From the NCBI GenBank assembly GCA_900539375.1, contig UQBY01000002.1, forward strand, positions 1 through 64,000: a stretch of 64,000 nucleotides of DNA, given 5' to 3'. The position numbers and the translations under genes were made by a program. The notes beneath the pieces were generated by a model that saw only the letters and a list, made by a program, of their open reading frames with translations, made no database searches and was not told the origin of the DNA. This stretch comes from an uncultured Clostridium sp. Its GTDB lineage: Bacteria > Bacillota > Clostridia > Clostridiales > Clostridiaceae. Below, piece by piece: positions 55,268-64,000 of this stretch; within the stretch, counting starts at the first letter, position 1, and every line of letters begins with the position of its first letter.

Positions 55268-56098
55268 ATGATTTTTATTGGAGAATACAATGAATTAAAA
55301 GTAGATAGAAAGGTGGAATTTGGATATTATCTTATAGACAGAGAAGGTAATGATGTTCTTATTCCAAATGGTTCTTTAAATGGAGAAGAAATAAAAGAAG
55401 GAGAAACCATAGAAGTATTTGTATATAGAGATAGTAAAGATAGACCAATAGCTACATTAAAAAAACCATTAATAACTTTAGGAGAAGTAGCTTATTTAGA
55501 AATTGTAGGACAAAGTTCCTTTGGAGCTTTTGCTAATATGGGACTTGAAAGAGATATTTTTATACCATTAAAGGAACAAAAATTTAAACTTTTAAAAGGA
55601 AAGAAATATCTTTTATATGCATATCTTGATAAAACAAATAGATTAGCAGCTACAACTTATGTAGATTCTTATATACCTGTTGGAGAAGGATATGAAGTCG
55701 GACAAGAAGTTAATGCAATAGCCTATGGGTTAGGAGGAGAAAAAACAATAAGAGTTGCAATAGATGGAAAATATCAAGGAATAATACTTGGAAATGAGCA
55801 TTATGAAAATATATATCCTGGAGATGTTTTAAAGGTAAGAGTAAAAAGAATATATGAAGATGGAGTAATAGGAGTTACTCCAAGAAAGAGAAGATTAGAA
55901 GCAAGAGATGAATTAAAAGAAAAAATATTAGATTACTTAAAAGAGAATAATGGTTTTATGCCTTTTAATGACAAAACACCAGCAGAACTTATAAAAGAAA
56001 CTTTCCACACATCAAAAAATTATTTTAAAATGGCATTAGGTGGACTTATGAAGGAAGAAAAAATAGAACAAAATTCTGAAGGAACAAAATTAAAATAA
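55268..56098 (+). CDS. cvfB: CvfB-type S1 RNA-binding protein
   Basis: 276 residues with three S1-like OB domains (about 1-65, 70-130, 145-215) and a C-terminal winged helix (about 220-276: LKENNGFMPFNDKTPAELI, FHTSKNYFKMALGGLMKEEKI). This is the layout of CvfB of Staphylococcus, an RNA-binding regulator of virulence gene expression, and YitL of Bacillus. Cytosolic. Monocistronic; the ribosome site (AAAGGTAGG) precedes the ATG by about ten bases. Confidence 0.9.
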   Translation: MIFIGEYNELKVDRKVEFGYYLIDREGNDVLIPNGSLNGEEIKEGETIEVFVYRDSKDRPIATLKKPLITLGEVAYLEIVGQSSFGAFANMGLERDIFIPLKEQKFKLLKGKKYLLYAYLDKTNRLAATTYVDSYIPVGEGYEVGQEVNAIAYGLGGEKTIRVAIDGKYQGIILGNEHYENIYPGDVLKVRVKRIYEDGVIGVTPRKRRLEARDELKEKILDYLKENNGFMPFNDKTPAELIKETFHTSKNYFKMALGGLMKEEKIEQNSEGTKLK

Positions 56099-56107
56099 TA
56101 AATATAG

Positions 56108-56151
56108 TTGACAAAGCCTCTCAATTAGAGTATAGTATTCCTAGATAGGAA
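56108..56151 (+). promoter_or_regulatory. promoter and palindromic operator of the TrmB-type regulator-lysA operon
   Basis: Consensus TTGACA (56108-56113), 17-base spacer and TATAGT (56131-56136). A palindrome CTCT-N5-AGAG (56118-56130) lies in the spacer and another, TTCCTA-GA-TAGGAA (56138-56151), covers the expected start of transcription. Either could be the binding site of the regulator encoded next. GAGGAG lies about eight bases before the ATG. Confidence 0.7.
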
Positions 56152-56175
56152 CACTTAAATTGAGGAGCTTTTTTA

Positions 56176-56862
56176 ATGGACTTAATAGAATTACTTATGA
56201 ATTTTAATCTTACAAGACAAGAGGCTACTATATATATTTTGCTTTCTTCTGAAGGAGAATTAAGTGGTTATGAGGTTTCAAAAAGAACAGGTATATCTCG
56301 TTCTAATACATACAATGCTTTAGCAAGTTTAGTAGATAAGGGAGCTGCATACATAATTGAAGGCAATGCTGTTTTATATACTCCAGTTAACATAGAGGAA
56401 TTTTGCAGTAATAAAATAAGATTTTTAGAAAAAGTAAAAGATGAAATTATTTTAAAATTTCCTACTAAAAAAGAAGAGAGTTCAGGGTATATAACAATAA
56501 AGGGAGAAAAGCATATAATAGATAAGCTAGCTAATATGCTTATAGAAGCAAAAGAAAGAGTGTATTTATCTTTATCTATAGAAAAACTTAAACTTGTAGA
56601 AAAAGAACTTAAAACTTTAAAGGAAAAAGGAATAAAGATAGTTATAATAACAGATTATCCTTTTGAGTTTGAAGGGGCTATAATATATCATTCAAGTAGA
56701 AGAAAAGAACAAATAAGACTTATTGTAGATTCAAAACATGTTTTAACAGGGGAATTAAACTCTACATGTTTGTATTCAAGTAATAACAATTTAGTTGAGC
56801 TTTTTAAAGAGTCTTTAACTAATGAGATAAAATTAATAGATATAGAAAAGGGGAGAAGATAA
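56176..56862 (+). CDS. TrmB-family transcriptional regulator
   Basis: 228 residues: N-terminal winged helix of TrmB type (LMNFNLTRQEATIYILL, VSKRTGISRSNTYNALASL), a short coiled linker and a C-terminal phospholipase-D-like sensor domain (ITIKGEKHIIDKLANMLIEAKERVYLS, then VVIITDY-like KIVIITDYPFEF). The catalytic HKD motif is not complete, so it is likely a ligand sensor. It begins about 33 bases after a palindrome at its own start site, and its stop is three bases before the lysA gene, so both are on one transcript and it probably controls lysA. Confidence 0.85.
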   Translation: MDLIELLMNFNLTRQEATIYILLSSEGELSGYEVSKRTGISRSNTYNALASLVDKGAAYIIEGNAVLYTPVNIEEFCSNKIRFLEKVKDEIILKFPTKKEESSGYITIKGEKHIIDKLANMLIEAKERVYLSLSIEKLKLVEKELKTLKEKGIKIVIITDYPFEFEGAIIYHSSRRKEQIRLIVDSKHVLTGELNSTCLYSSNNNLVELFKESLTNEIKLIDIEKGRR

Positions 56863-56865
56863 AAA

Positions 56866-58122
56866 ATGCAAAAAAAACCATTTGTAACAAAAGAACAAGT
56901 AGAAGAAATTGTGAAAAAATATCCAACACCATTTCACATTTATGATGAAAAGGGAATAAGAGAAAATGCTAGAAAGCTTAGAAAAGCTTTTTCATGGAAT
57001 AAGGGATTTAGAGAATATTTTGCAGTTAAAGCTACACCAAATCCATATATATTAAAGGTTCTTCAAGAAGAAGGATGTGGAACAGATTGTTCTTCATTAA
57101 CTGAACTTATGATGTCAGAAAAATGTGGATTTAAAAATAGAGATATAATGTTTTCTTCAAATGATACACCAGCTGAAGATTTCCAATATGCAAGAAAGAT
57201 AAATGCTACAATAAATTTAGATGATATAACTCATATTGACTTTTTAAAAGAAGTTGCAGACATTCCAAAGGTAATATCATGTAGATTTAACCCAGGTGGA
57301 GTATTTGAACTTGGAACAGACATTATGGATAATCCAGGGGATTCAAAATATGGAATGACAAAGGACCAAATGATTGAAGCTTATAAGAGATTAAAAGAAC
57401 TTGGAGTAGAAGAATTTGGTATTCATGCATTTCTTGCAAGTAATACAGTATCAAATGAATATTATCCAACTCTTGCAAAGATTCTTTTTGAACTTGCAGT
57501 AGAATTAAAAGAAAAAACAGGAGTTCATATAGGATTTATTAATCTTTCAGGAGGAGTTGGTATTCCATATACTGAGGATAAAGAACCAAATGACATAATG
57601 ATTATTGGAGAAGGGGTAAGAAAGGCTTTTGAAGAAGTATTAGTTCCAGCAGGAATGGGAGATGTATCTATATACACAGAACTTGGAAGATTTATGCTTG
57701 CACCTTATGGTCATTTAGTTACAAAGGCTATTCATGAAAAGCACATCTATAAAGAATATATAGGAGTAGATGCTTGTGCAGTAAACTTAATGAGACCTGC
57801 TATGTATGGAGCTTATCATCATATAACTGTTTTAGGAAAAGAAAATGAACCATGTGACCACAAATATGATATAACAGGTTCACTTTGTGAAAATAATGAT
57901 AAATTTGCAGTAGATAGAATGCTTCCAAAGATAGATATTGGAGATTATCTTGTAATTCATGATACAGGAGCTCATGGATTTGCAATGGGGTATAACTATA
58001 ATGGAAAATTAAAGTCAGCAGAACTTTTATTAAAAGAAGATGGTTCTGTTAAGCTTATAAGAAGAGCAGAAACACCAGAAGATTACTTTGCTACTTTAGA
58101 TTTTTCAGAAATTGAAAAATAA
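56866..58122 (+). CDS. lysA: diaminopimelate decarboxylase
   Basis: 418 residues, fold-III PLP decarboxylase: PLP lysine in YFAVKATPNPYIL near residue 52, the NLSGGVGIPY glycine loop, ELGRFMLAPYG and the second-subunit motif GSLCENNDKFA with the catalytic cysteine. It converts meso-diaminopimelate to L-lysine and CO2. It resembles the variant of the enzyme that is more common in some anaerobes; carboxynorspermidine decarboxylase is a related alternative but its length and motifs fit lysA better. GGGGAGAAG precedes the ATG. Transcribed with the TrmB-type regulator. Confidence 0.85.
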   Translation: MQKKPFVTKEQVEEIVKKYPTPFHIYDEKGIRENARKLRKAFSWNKGFREYFAVKATPNPYILKVLQEEGCGTDCSSLTELMMSEKCGFKNRDIMFSSNDTPAEDFQYARKINATINLDDITHIDFLKEVADIPKVISCRFNPGGVFELGTDIMDNPGDSKYGMTKDQMIEAYKRLKELGVEEFGIHAFLASNTVSNEYYPTLAKILFELAVELKEKTGVHIGFINLSGGVGIPYTEDKEPNDIMIIGEGVRKAFEEVLVPAGMGDVSIYTELGRFMLAPYGHLVTKAIHEKHIYKEYIGVDACAVNLMRPAMYGAYHHITVLGKENEPCDHKYDITGSLCENNDKFAVDRMLPKIDIGDYLVIHDTGAHGFAMGYNYNGKLKSAELLLKEDGSVKLIRRAETPEDYFATLDFSEIEK

Positions 58123-58138
58123 AAATTAATTAAAAAAA

Positions 58139-58168
58139 ACTGCTAATAAATAATTAGCAGTCTTTTTT
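58139..58168 (+). terminator. terminator of the regulator-lysA operon
   Basis: 9-bp stem ACTGCTAAT / ATTAGCAGT with a 5-base loop, then CTTTTTTT. Confidence 0.88.
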
Positions 58169-58291
58169 TATGAAAAAATAAGTTATGTATTATTTAAGTT
58201 GCTCAGATTTTAATATAATAAAAGTATAACATTAATTTTTTTATGACAAAAGATAATAATATGATAAAATGAAATAAAAGGGAGTGATTTT

Positions 58292-59218
58292 ATGGATATG
58301 TTAAAGAAAAAAACAGCTTTTATGAAGGAAGCAGAGAAAGCAAAATTTAAACCTAATGCAGTAGTACAATGTTTATTATTTCTACTTATTTTTTTAATTT
58401 CTCAAATAGTTGCAGCTATTATACCAGCTATTTATGTAGTGCAGGACTTTCTAAAAGATGATATGGTTTCCATAGATAAAGCCATGGATTTAATTTTAAA
58501 TACTCCAACGAATATTTTAATAATGAGTTTGTATTTTACAGGAATCTCAACTTTAGTTGTAATAATATATTGTAGGTTTATTGAAAAGCGCTCTTTATTT
58601 TCTATGGGCTTTAACAAAGAAAAAGCCTTAAAAGAATATTTTAAAGGAATGATTATAGGATTTATTATATTTTCGTTAGCAGTATTAATTGCTTATATAA
58701 CAGGAAGTTTAAAATTTAATGGATTTAATGGTTTTTCAAGTATAGGAATTATAATAATTTTTTTAGGTGGATTTTTAGTTCAAGGAATGTGTGAAGAGGT
58801 AACCTTTAGAGGATATTTCTTTGTATCTTTAACTAATAAAGTACCTATAATAGTAGCAATAATAATAAATTCTGTATTCTTTTCAGTTCTTCATATGTTA
58901 AATCCAGGGGTGAGTTTTCTTGCTGTTATAAATATAATTTTATTTGGTGCTTTTGCCTCATTATATTTTATAAAAACTAATAGTATATGGGGAGTATGTG
59001 CAATTCACTCAGTATGGAATTTTGTTCAAGGAAATTTTTATGGTTTTCAGGTAAGTGGATTAGAAACTGAAAACTCATTATTTTCATTTACTTCATTAGA
59101 GAGTGGAAAACTTATAAATGGAGGAACTTTTGGAATGGAAGGTGGCCTTGGAGTTACCATTGTATTAATAGTATCAATAATTATAGTAATAATATCAAAA
59201 AGGTCTGAAAATAAGTAG
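58292..59218 (+). CDS. CPBP family intramembrane glutamic endopeptidase
   Basis: 308 residues with about eight membrane helices. The Abi/CAAX-protease motifs are present: EEVTFRGYFF near residue 167 (E-E-x3-R), FSVLHMLNPG (H) and CAIHSVWNFVQG (H-x3-N). It belongs to the family that includes bacteriocin self-immunity proteins and Rce1-like proteases; its substrate is unknown and no bacteriocin gene is adjacent. AAAGGGAGTGATTTT precedes the ATG. Confidence 0.92.
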   Translation: MDMLKKKTAFMKEAEKAKFKPNAVVQCLLFLLIFLISQIVAAIIPAIYVVQDFLKDDMVSIDKAMDLILNTPTNILIMSLYFTGISTLVVIIYCRFIEKRSLFSMGFNKEKALKEYFKGMIIGFIIFSLAVLIAYITGSLKFNGFNGFSSIGIIIIFLGGFLVQGMCEEVTFRGYFFVSLTNKVPIIVAIIINSVFFSVLHMLNPGVSFLAVINIILFGAFASLYFIKTNSIWGVCAIHSVWNFVQGNFYGFQVSGLETENSLFSFTSLESGKLINGGTFGMEGGLGVTIVLIVSIIIVIISKRSENK

Positions 59219-59285
59219 ATTTTAAATGTATTGCTATCTTTTTTAAGAAAAATGATGTATAATTATAAATATTAGTATGTTATTA

Positions 59286-59313
59286 TTGTAAAACTGTGAA
59301 GTTATTGTATAAT
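59286..59313 (+). promoter_or_regulatory. promoter of the phosphoglucomutase gene
   Basis: TTGTAA (59286-59291), 16-base spacer, TATAAT (59308-59313), 37 bases before the ATG. Confidence 0.7.
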
Positions 59314-59350
59314 ATAACTCAGAGTTATATTTTGAGGAGGGTGTCAATTA

Positions 59351-61075
59351 ATGTCATACAAGGAAAAATACCAAGCATGGCTTGATTCAGAAATCATAAG
59401 TGATGAAATCAAGAATGAATTAAAAGCAATTAAAGATGAAAAGGAAATAGAAGACAGATTCTATAAAGACCTTGAATTTGGTACAGGTGGTCTTAGAGGT
59501 GTTATAGGTGCAGGAAGCAATAGAATGAATATTTATACTGTTTCTCAAGCAACTCAAGGATTTGCTGATTACTTAAATGCAAGCTTTGAAAATCCATCAG
59601 TAGCAATAGCATATGATTCAAGAAATATGTCACCAGAATTTGCAAAAGCAGCAGCATTAACTTTATGTGCAAACAATATAAAGGTTAATTTATTTGAAAG
59701 CTTAAGACCAACACCAATGTTATCTTTTGCTGTAAGAGAATTAAAATGTGATGGTGGTATAGTTATAACAGCATCTCATAACCCTAAAATATACAACGGA
59801 TATAAAGCATATGACCAATTTGGATGTCAATTAACAGATAAGCCTGCAAAGGAAGTTATTGATTATGTAGCAAAAGTATCTGATTTTAGCATGATTAAAA
59901 CTATGTCTGAAGAAGAAGCTTTAAATAAAGGTCTTTTAAAGATGATAGGTGAAGATGTTGATAAGGTTTATATAGAAAAGGTTAAATCTTTAGCAATAAA
60001 TACTGAATTAGTAAAGGAAAAAGCTAAAGACTTAAAGATAATATACACTCCAATTCATGGTAGTGGAAATATTCCAGTAAGAAGAGTTTTAAAAGAATTA
60101 GGATATGAAAATGTTATGGTTGTAAAGGAACAAGAAGCTCCAAATGGAGAATTCCCAACAGCTCCATATCCAAATCCAGAAATGGCACAAGTTTTTGAAC
60201 TTGCATTAAAGATGGCAGAAACTGAAAAGCCAGATATTATATTTGGTACTGACCCAGACTGTGATAGAATTGGTGTAGTTGTTAATGCTAATGGAGAATA
60301 CAAAGTTTTAACAGGAAACCAAACAGGTTTATTATTAACTGACTATGTATTAAATGCTAAGAAAGAAACTAATACTTTACCAGCTAATGGAGTTATTATA
60401 AAAACAATAGTTACAACTGAAGGTGCTAGAAAGATTGCAGACTACTATGGCGTAGAATGTATGGATGTATTAACTGGATTTAAATACATAGGAGAAAAGA
60501 TACACGAATTTGAAGTAAATAAAGATAAGACATATTTATTTGGATTTGAAGAAAGCTATGGATACCTAGCTGGAACTTTTGTAAGAGATAAAGATGCTGT
60601 TATAGCTTCAATGTTAATAGCAGAAATGACTTTATACTATAAGAATAAGGGAATGTCTTTATATGAAGCATTAATAAAGCTTTATGAAAGAATAGGATTC
60701 TTTAAAGAAGAATTAATTTCAATAGAACTTAAAGGTAAAGAAGGTCAAGAAAAGATAGCTTCATGTATTGATGGTTTAAGAAATTCTAGCTTATCAGAAG
60801 TTGATGGAGTAAAGGTAGTTACTAAGTATGACTATAAGTTAAGCCTAGAAGAAAATCTTGTAGATGGAACTAAAACAGAAATAAAATTACCTAAATCAAA
60901 TGTATTAAAGTTTATACTTGAAGATGGTTCATCATTTGTTGTTAGACCTTCAGGTACAGAACCAAAAATGAAGATTTACTCAGCAGTAAGAGGAACAAGT
61001 TTAGAAAATGCAGAAAAAGAATCTGCAAGATTTAAAGCTGCTATAATGGATATAGTAAATGAAAAATTAAAATAA
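59351..61075 (+). CDS. phosphoglucomutase/phosphomannomutase (alpha-D-phosphohexomutase)
   Basis: 574 residues with all four phosphohexomutase landmarks: phosphoserine loop TASHNPKIYNGYK near 142, metal loop FGTDPDCDRIG, sugar-binding GFEESYGYL and phosphate-binding RPSGTEPKMKIY near the C-terminus. It moves phosphate between C1 and C6 of glucose (or mannose), linking glycolysis to cell-wall and exopolysaccharide precursors. Length and FGTGGLRG near the N-terminus fit the Bacillus PgcA type. GAGGAGGG precedes the ATG. Codon use is more biased than in its neighbours, as expected for a well-expressed gene. Monocistronic. Confidence 0.94.
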   Translation: MSYKEKYQAWLDSEIISDEIKNELKAIKDEKEIEDRFYKDLEFGTGGLRGVIGAGSNRMNIYTVSQATQGFADYLNASFENPSVAIAYDSRNMSPEFAKAAALTLCANNIKVNLFESLRPTPMLSFAVRELKCDGGIVITASHNPKIYNGYKAYDQFGCQLTDKPAKEVIDYVAKVSDFSMIKTMSEEEALNKGLLKMIGEDVDKVYIEKVKSLAINTELVKEKAKDLKIIYTPIHGSGNIPVRRVLKELGYENVMVVKEQEAPNGEFPTAPYPNPEMAQVFELALKMAETEKPDIIFGTDPDCDRIGVVVNANGEYKVLTGNQTGLLLTDYVLNAKKETNTLPANGVIIKTIVTTEGARKIADYYGVECMDVLTGFKYIGEKIHEFEVNKDKTYLFGFEESYGYLAGTFVRDKDAVIASMLIAEMTLYYKNKGMSLYEALIKLYERIGFFKEELISIELKGKEGQEKIASCIDGLRNSSLSEVDGVKVVTKYDYKLSLEENLVDGTKTEIKLPKSNVLKFILEDGSSFVVRPSGTEPKMKIYSAVRGTSLENAEKESARFKAAIMDIVNEKLK

Positions 61076-61084
61076 TTTATTTTT

Positions 61085-61112
61085 AGGCTCCTTTTTAGGG
61101 GCCTTTTTTTTG
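61085..61112 (+). terminator. terminator of the phosphoglucomutase gene
   Basis: Stem AGGCTCC / GGGGCCT with one wobble, short T-rich loop, then eight Ts. Confidence 0.85.
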
Positions 61113-61187
61113 TTAATAAAAAGTTTTATATAATAAAAAAATAGGTTATAATTATAAAAGATTTGAATTTACTAAGGTGGTGCTTAA

Positions 61188-62279
61188 ATGAATTATAAAA
61201 ATCTTTTTAATGAAAAGTTAAATAGTTTATTATTTTTAGAAATAAAGTGGGATGGCTTTAAAAGGAGTGTAAAAATCCCTGAGAATATAAAACTAGAAAA
61301 TAAAGAAGTATATATTCCAATAAGTTCAAAATACATAACAAGTAATATTAATGATGAAATAAAAATAAATAACCTTCCTATATATTATTTTATTGAAGGT
61401 ATGCTTTTAGCAATGGGAGCAGATGAAAACTTAAAATTTAAAAATGATTATATAATAATTTTTAATAATATTTCTGATAGTGAAGAATGTGGAAGGTCTT
61501 TAGTAGCAGATAGAGTAAAAGAAGAGAATTTAGAAGAAGCCTATCTTCTTTTAAAAGGGTTATATATAGCTACTGGTAATGAAGAATATTATAAAAAGCT
61601 TCTTCTTATAGGTGAAAGTATAAGGGAAAAAGATAGTGCCTTTGAAGAAATACTATTAAAAGATATAGATGAAGGAAAAAAAGAATTTTTAGATATGCCA
61701 GAACCTTATTTATATAAGGCAATAATTCTTAGAAAGAAAGAAGACTTTTTAGGAGCTAAGGTTGAAATAAATGAATATATAAATAAGGGTGGAGAAGTAA
61801 CTAAAGAAATAAAGACATTAATTGATGATATAGAAAATGTATCAAATTATGAAAAAGCAGTAGACATGTTAGATAAAGACCCTAAGAAAGCTTTTGAAAT
61901 GTTTATAGATTTAGCAGAAAAGTTTGATAAAAATCCTTTAATTTATTATTATTTAGGAGTTGCTTCAAGAAAGCTTGAAAACTTTAATAAGGCAATATAC
62001 TATTTAAACAAAAGTCTTGAAATAGAATCAGGAATGCTAGAAGTTGTTACAGAAATAGGAATAAACTATGCCTGTCTTGGAGAATATGAAGGGGCTTTAG
62101 CTTATTTTGAAAAGGCCTTTGAAGCTTCAAGAGATGTTGAAACTTGTACGAATATTGTTATGTGTTATTTAAATTTAGGAAATATAGAAAAAGCAAAGGA
62201 ATATTTAGAAGAAGCTAAAAAAATAAACTCAGATGATGAAATTGTAAAAGAGCTTGTTACTATGTTAAAGGGGAAATAA
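61188..62279 (+). CDS. TPR-repeat protein
   Basis: 363 residues. The last 150 residues hold tetratricopeptide repeats (PLIYYYLGVASRKLENFNKAIYYL, then INYACLGEYEGALAYFEKAFE and MCYLNLGNIEKAKEYLEEA). The N-terminal 120 residues form an unknown alpha/beta domain. No signal peptide, so cytosolic. AAGGTGGTGCTTAA precedes the ATG. One base separates it from the tagA gene, so it is coupled to envelope-polymer synthesis; a scaffold role is inferred. Confidence 0.8.
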   Translation: MNYKNLFNEKLNSLLFLEIKWDGFKRSVKIPENIKLENKEVYIPISSKYITSNINDEIKINNLPIYYFIEGMLLAMGADENLKFKNDYIIIFNNISDSEECGRSLVADRVKEENLEEAYLLLKGLYIATGNEEYYKKLLLIGESIREKDSAFEEILLKDIDEGKKEFLDMPEPYLYKAIILRKKEDFLGAKVEINEYINKGGEVTKEIKTLIDDIENVSNYEKAVDMLDKDPKKAFEMFIDLAEKFDKNPLIYYYLGVASRKLENFNKAIYYLNKSLEIESGMLEVVTEIGINYACLGEYEGALAYFEKAFEASRDVETCTNIVMCYLNLGNIEKAKEYLEEAKKINSDDEIVKELVTMLKGK

Positions 62280-62280
62280 A

Positions 62281-62988
62281 ATGTATACAAATATTTTAGG
62301 ATATAAGGTTTTTAATGAAACTAAAGAAAATTTCTTAAGGGAAATAGATAAACGTGATAAAACTATAGTAATTTCAGGGAATCCAGAAATATTGTATAAT
62401 GGTCTTGAAAATGAAAAGCTTAATAAACTCTTTAATGGAAAAGATTCTATTATAATTCCAGATGGAGTAGGAACTGTACTTGCAGCTAAAATGGTAAAAA
62501 ATCCTGTAAAAGAAAAAATAGCAGGAATAGAAGTTATGAAAGCTATTATTGAAAAGTGTGAAAAAGAAGGAAAAGGAATTTACCTTTTAGGTGCAGAAGA
62601 AGAAATTTTAAAGCTTTGCAAAGAAAATATAAAAAAAACTTTTCCTAATATAAAGATAGTAGGAAGTCATAATGGCTTTTTTGATTTAAATAATTGTGAT
62701 GATATTATTGAAGACATAAAAAAATCTAATCCTTGGGGATTATTTATTGCAATGGGATGTCCAAGGCAAGAAAACTTTATTGTAAACTATATAGATGAGC
62801 TTAATTGTAATTTTTATATGCCTGTAGGAGGAAGCTTTGATGTTTTTGCTGGAAAGGTAAATAGAGCACCTAAATGGATGCTTTCATTAGGACTTGAATG
62901 GCTGTATAGAGTTTTAAAAGAACCTTGGAGAATAAAGAGACTTGGAGTTATTCCAAAATTCTTATTAAGAGTTTTAAAAAATAATTAG
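62281..62988 (+). CDS. tagA: WecG/TagA/CpsF-family glycosyltransferase
   Basis: 235 residues of GT family 26: SGNPEILYNGLEN, the catalytic aspartate in IIPDGVGTVLAAK, GIYLLGAEEEIL and GCPRQENFI, and the C-terminal FDVFAGKVNRAPKWM plus the membrane-targeting tail GLEWLYRVLKEPWRIKRL. It transfers N-acetylmannosamine (or a related sugar) to the GlcNAc-lipid carrier in wall teichoic acid or similar polymer synthesis. The ATG follows AAAGGGGAAATAA. 13 bases before the next ATG (murJ). Confidence 0.9.
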   Translation: MYTNILGYKVFNETKENFLREIDKRDKTIVISGNPEILYNGLENEKLNKLFNGKDSIIIPDGVGTVLAAKMVKNPVKEKIAGIEVMKAIIEKCEKEGKGIYLLGAEEEILKLCKENIKKTFPNIKIVGSHNGFFDLNNCDDIIEDIKKSNPWGLFIAMGCPRQENFIVNYIDELNCNFYMPVGGSFDVFAGKVNRAPKWMLSLGLEWLYRVLKEPWRIKRLGVIPKFLLRVLKNN

Positions 62989-63001
62989 GAGAAAAAGTTT
63001 T

Positions 63002-64000
63002 ATGAAAAGCTTATTTAAATCTACCTTAATAGTAATGATAATGGCTGTAATAAGCAGATTTATAGGATTTTTTAGAGATATACTTATTGCTAATAATTTT
63101 GGTGCTTCAAGTTATACAGATGCTTATAAAACAGCAACATCAATTCCAGAAACTATTTTTATGATAGTTGGCCTTGCTATATCAACTTCCTTTTTACCTA
63201 TGCTTAGTAAGGTTAAGGTTAAAAAAGGTATTGATGAAATGCATAAATTTGCAAATAACATAATAAATATATTGGTTGTTATGTCCTTTGTAATATTTAT
63301 AATTGCAAGCTTTTTCCCAGAGGAAATAGTTAAGCTTTTAGCAAGTGGACTTGATAAAGAAACTTTAAAACTTGCTTCAGAGCTTGCTAGGATAAGCCTT
63401 GTAAATATAATCTTTTTAACTATAAATGCCTGCTTTACAGCTCTTCTTCAAGTACATGAAGACTTTGTTATTCCTTCAATATTAGGATTGTTTTTTAATA
63501 TACCTATAATATTATATTTATTATTATTTAAAAGCTATAATGTTCATGGATTAATGGTAGCTAATGTTATAGGAAACTTTTTTAGAGTAGCTGTTCAAGT
63601 TCCATCTTTAAGAAGTCATGGATATAGATATAAGTTTTTTATTAATTTTAAAGATGAAAAAGTTAAAGTTATATTAATTTTAATAATTCCTGTAGTTATA
63701 GGAGCTGGAGCAAACTCATTAAATATGATTGTAGATAAGAGAATAGCTTCCTCTTTAGGAGAAGGTGCAATAACAACTTTAGATAATGCACAACTTTTAA
63801 TAACCTTTATAAATACAATTATTACAACCTCAATATCTACTGTGGTCTATCCAATACTTGCAAATAGAAGAAATGAAGGAAAGCATAAAGAGTTTTTAGA
63901 AATATTATCAAAATCAATAGTATTTTTAGCCATACTTCTTATTCCTATAAGTATGGGAGTAATTCTTTTTAGAGAGGAAATAATAACAATAGTTTATAAG
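63002..64000 (+). CDS. murJ: MurJ/MviN-family lipid II flippase (partial, runs off the window)
   Basis: 333 codons without a stop from ATG 63002 to the window edge; GGAG lies 10 bases ahead. It starts MKSLFKSTLIVMIMAVISRF and has the family pattern near the N-terminus (GFFRDILIANNFGAS, TDAYKTATSIPE) and repeated membrane helices (nine or more so far). About 170-200 residues of the C-terminus are outside. MurJ flips lipid-linked peptidoglycan precursor across the membrane; in this position beside tagA a teichoic-acid-related or O-antigen-like flippase of the same superfamily is an alternative. Confidence 0.88.
   Translation, partial: MKSLFKSTLIVMIMAVISRFIGFFRDILIANNFGASSYTDAYKTATSIPETIFMIVGLAISTSFLPMLSKVKVKKGIDEMHKFANNIINILVVMSFVIFIIASFFPEEIVKLLASGLDKETLKLASELARISLVNIIFLTINACFTALLQVHEDFVIPSILGLFFNIPIILYLLLFKSYNVHGLMVANVIGNFFRVAVQVPSLRSHGYRYKFFINFKDEKVKVILILIIPVVIGAGANSLNMIVDKRIASSLGEGAITTLDNAQLLITFINTIITTSISTVVYPILANRRNEGKHKEFLEILSKSIVFLAILLIPISMGVILFREEIITIVYK

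Noticed and set aside
58292..59218. Bacteriocin immunity role for the CPBP protease
   Set aside because: No bacteriocin precursor or export genes are next to it; only the protease family can be supported.

Overview
The window is very AT-rich, densely coded DNA with strong AGGAGG/GGGGG ribosome binding sites, frequent TTG/GTG starts and AT-biased codons. Gene content (standalone ATP-cone protein, DUF378, DUF1189, CvfB, Lrp-type regulator, WecG/TagA next to MurJ, YhgE/Pip proteins, strictly fermentative housekeeping genes) points to a low-GC anaerobic Firmicute, most likely Clostridium sensu stricto (cluster I). I see no rRNA, tRNA, CRISPR array or prophage structural genes.

Layout. 1-1.5 kb: an apparently 5'-truncated YigZ gene and yebC. 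1.9-5.0 kb: an accessory three-gene cassette (DUF5986-like protein, XRE-ImmA/IrrE regulator-protease, AbiJ-N-terminal/HEPN-like abortive-infection protein), followed by an untracked 50-residue protein at 5.3 kb. 5.5-9.3 kb: ATP-cone protein, two small membrane proteins, eukaryote-type NADP isocitrate dehydrogenase and a convergent metallophosphoesterase; between the last two lie two copies of a hairpin element with a conserved core and locus-specific arms. 9.6-13.3 kb: polA-coaE-lytic transglycosylase operon. 13.5-25.7 kb: an eight-gene operon joining an ABC exporter to a MoxR/DUF58/VWA module. 25.8-30.1 kb: tandem YhgE/Pip paralogues. 30.3-34.3 kb: two overlapping membrane histidine kinases without a response regulator. 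34.3-39.1 kb: topoisomerase III, alanine racemase, a DUF4253 gene coupled to a small coiled-coil protein.

39.1-43.9 kb: DUF1189 membrane protein, a lone transposon tnpB with a broken 5' end, and a secreted phosphodiester-glycosidase/beta-propeller-like pair. 44-52.2 kb: tRNA m7G methyltransferase, argS, an AI-2E family transporter, a YprB-like nuclease, a secreted metallo-beta-lactamase-fold hydrolase, plsC and an uncharacterised PEPCK/HPr-kinase-like NTPase preceded by repeated AATTGCATTTT motifs. 52.2-64 kb: small membrane proteins, Lrp regulator, PHP phosphoesterase, cvfB, a TrmB-type regulator coupled to lysA, a CPBP protease, phosphoglucomutase, and a cell-envelope set (TPR protein, WecG/TagA, MurJ running off the end).

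Most transcription units are cleanly delimited by strong hairpin-T-run terminators, several of them bidirectional between convergent genes, and by recognisable sigma-A promoters, many with the extended TGATATAAT -10 form. Cell-wall supply recurs: alr, lysA, tagA, murJ and the lytic transglycosylase all serve envelope synthesis or turnover. The candidates for new biology are the paired 3'-end hairpin elements, the 1.9-5.0 kb cassette, the ABC-MoxR-VWA operon, the orphan kinase pair with a degenerate second kinase, and the decayed tnpB.
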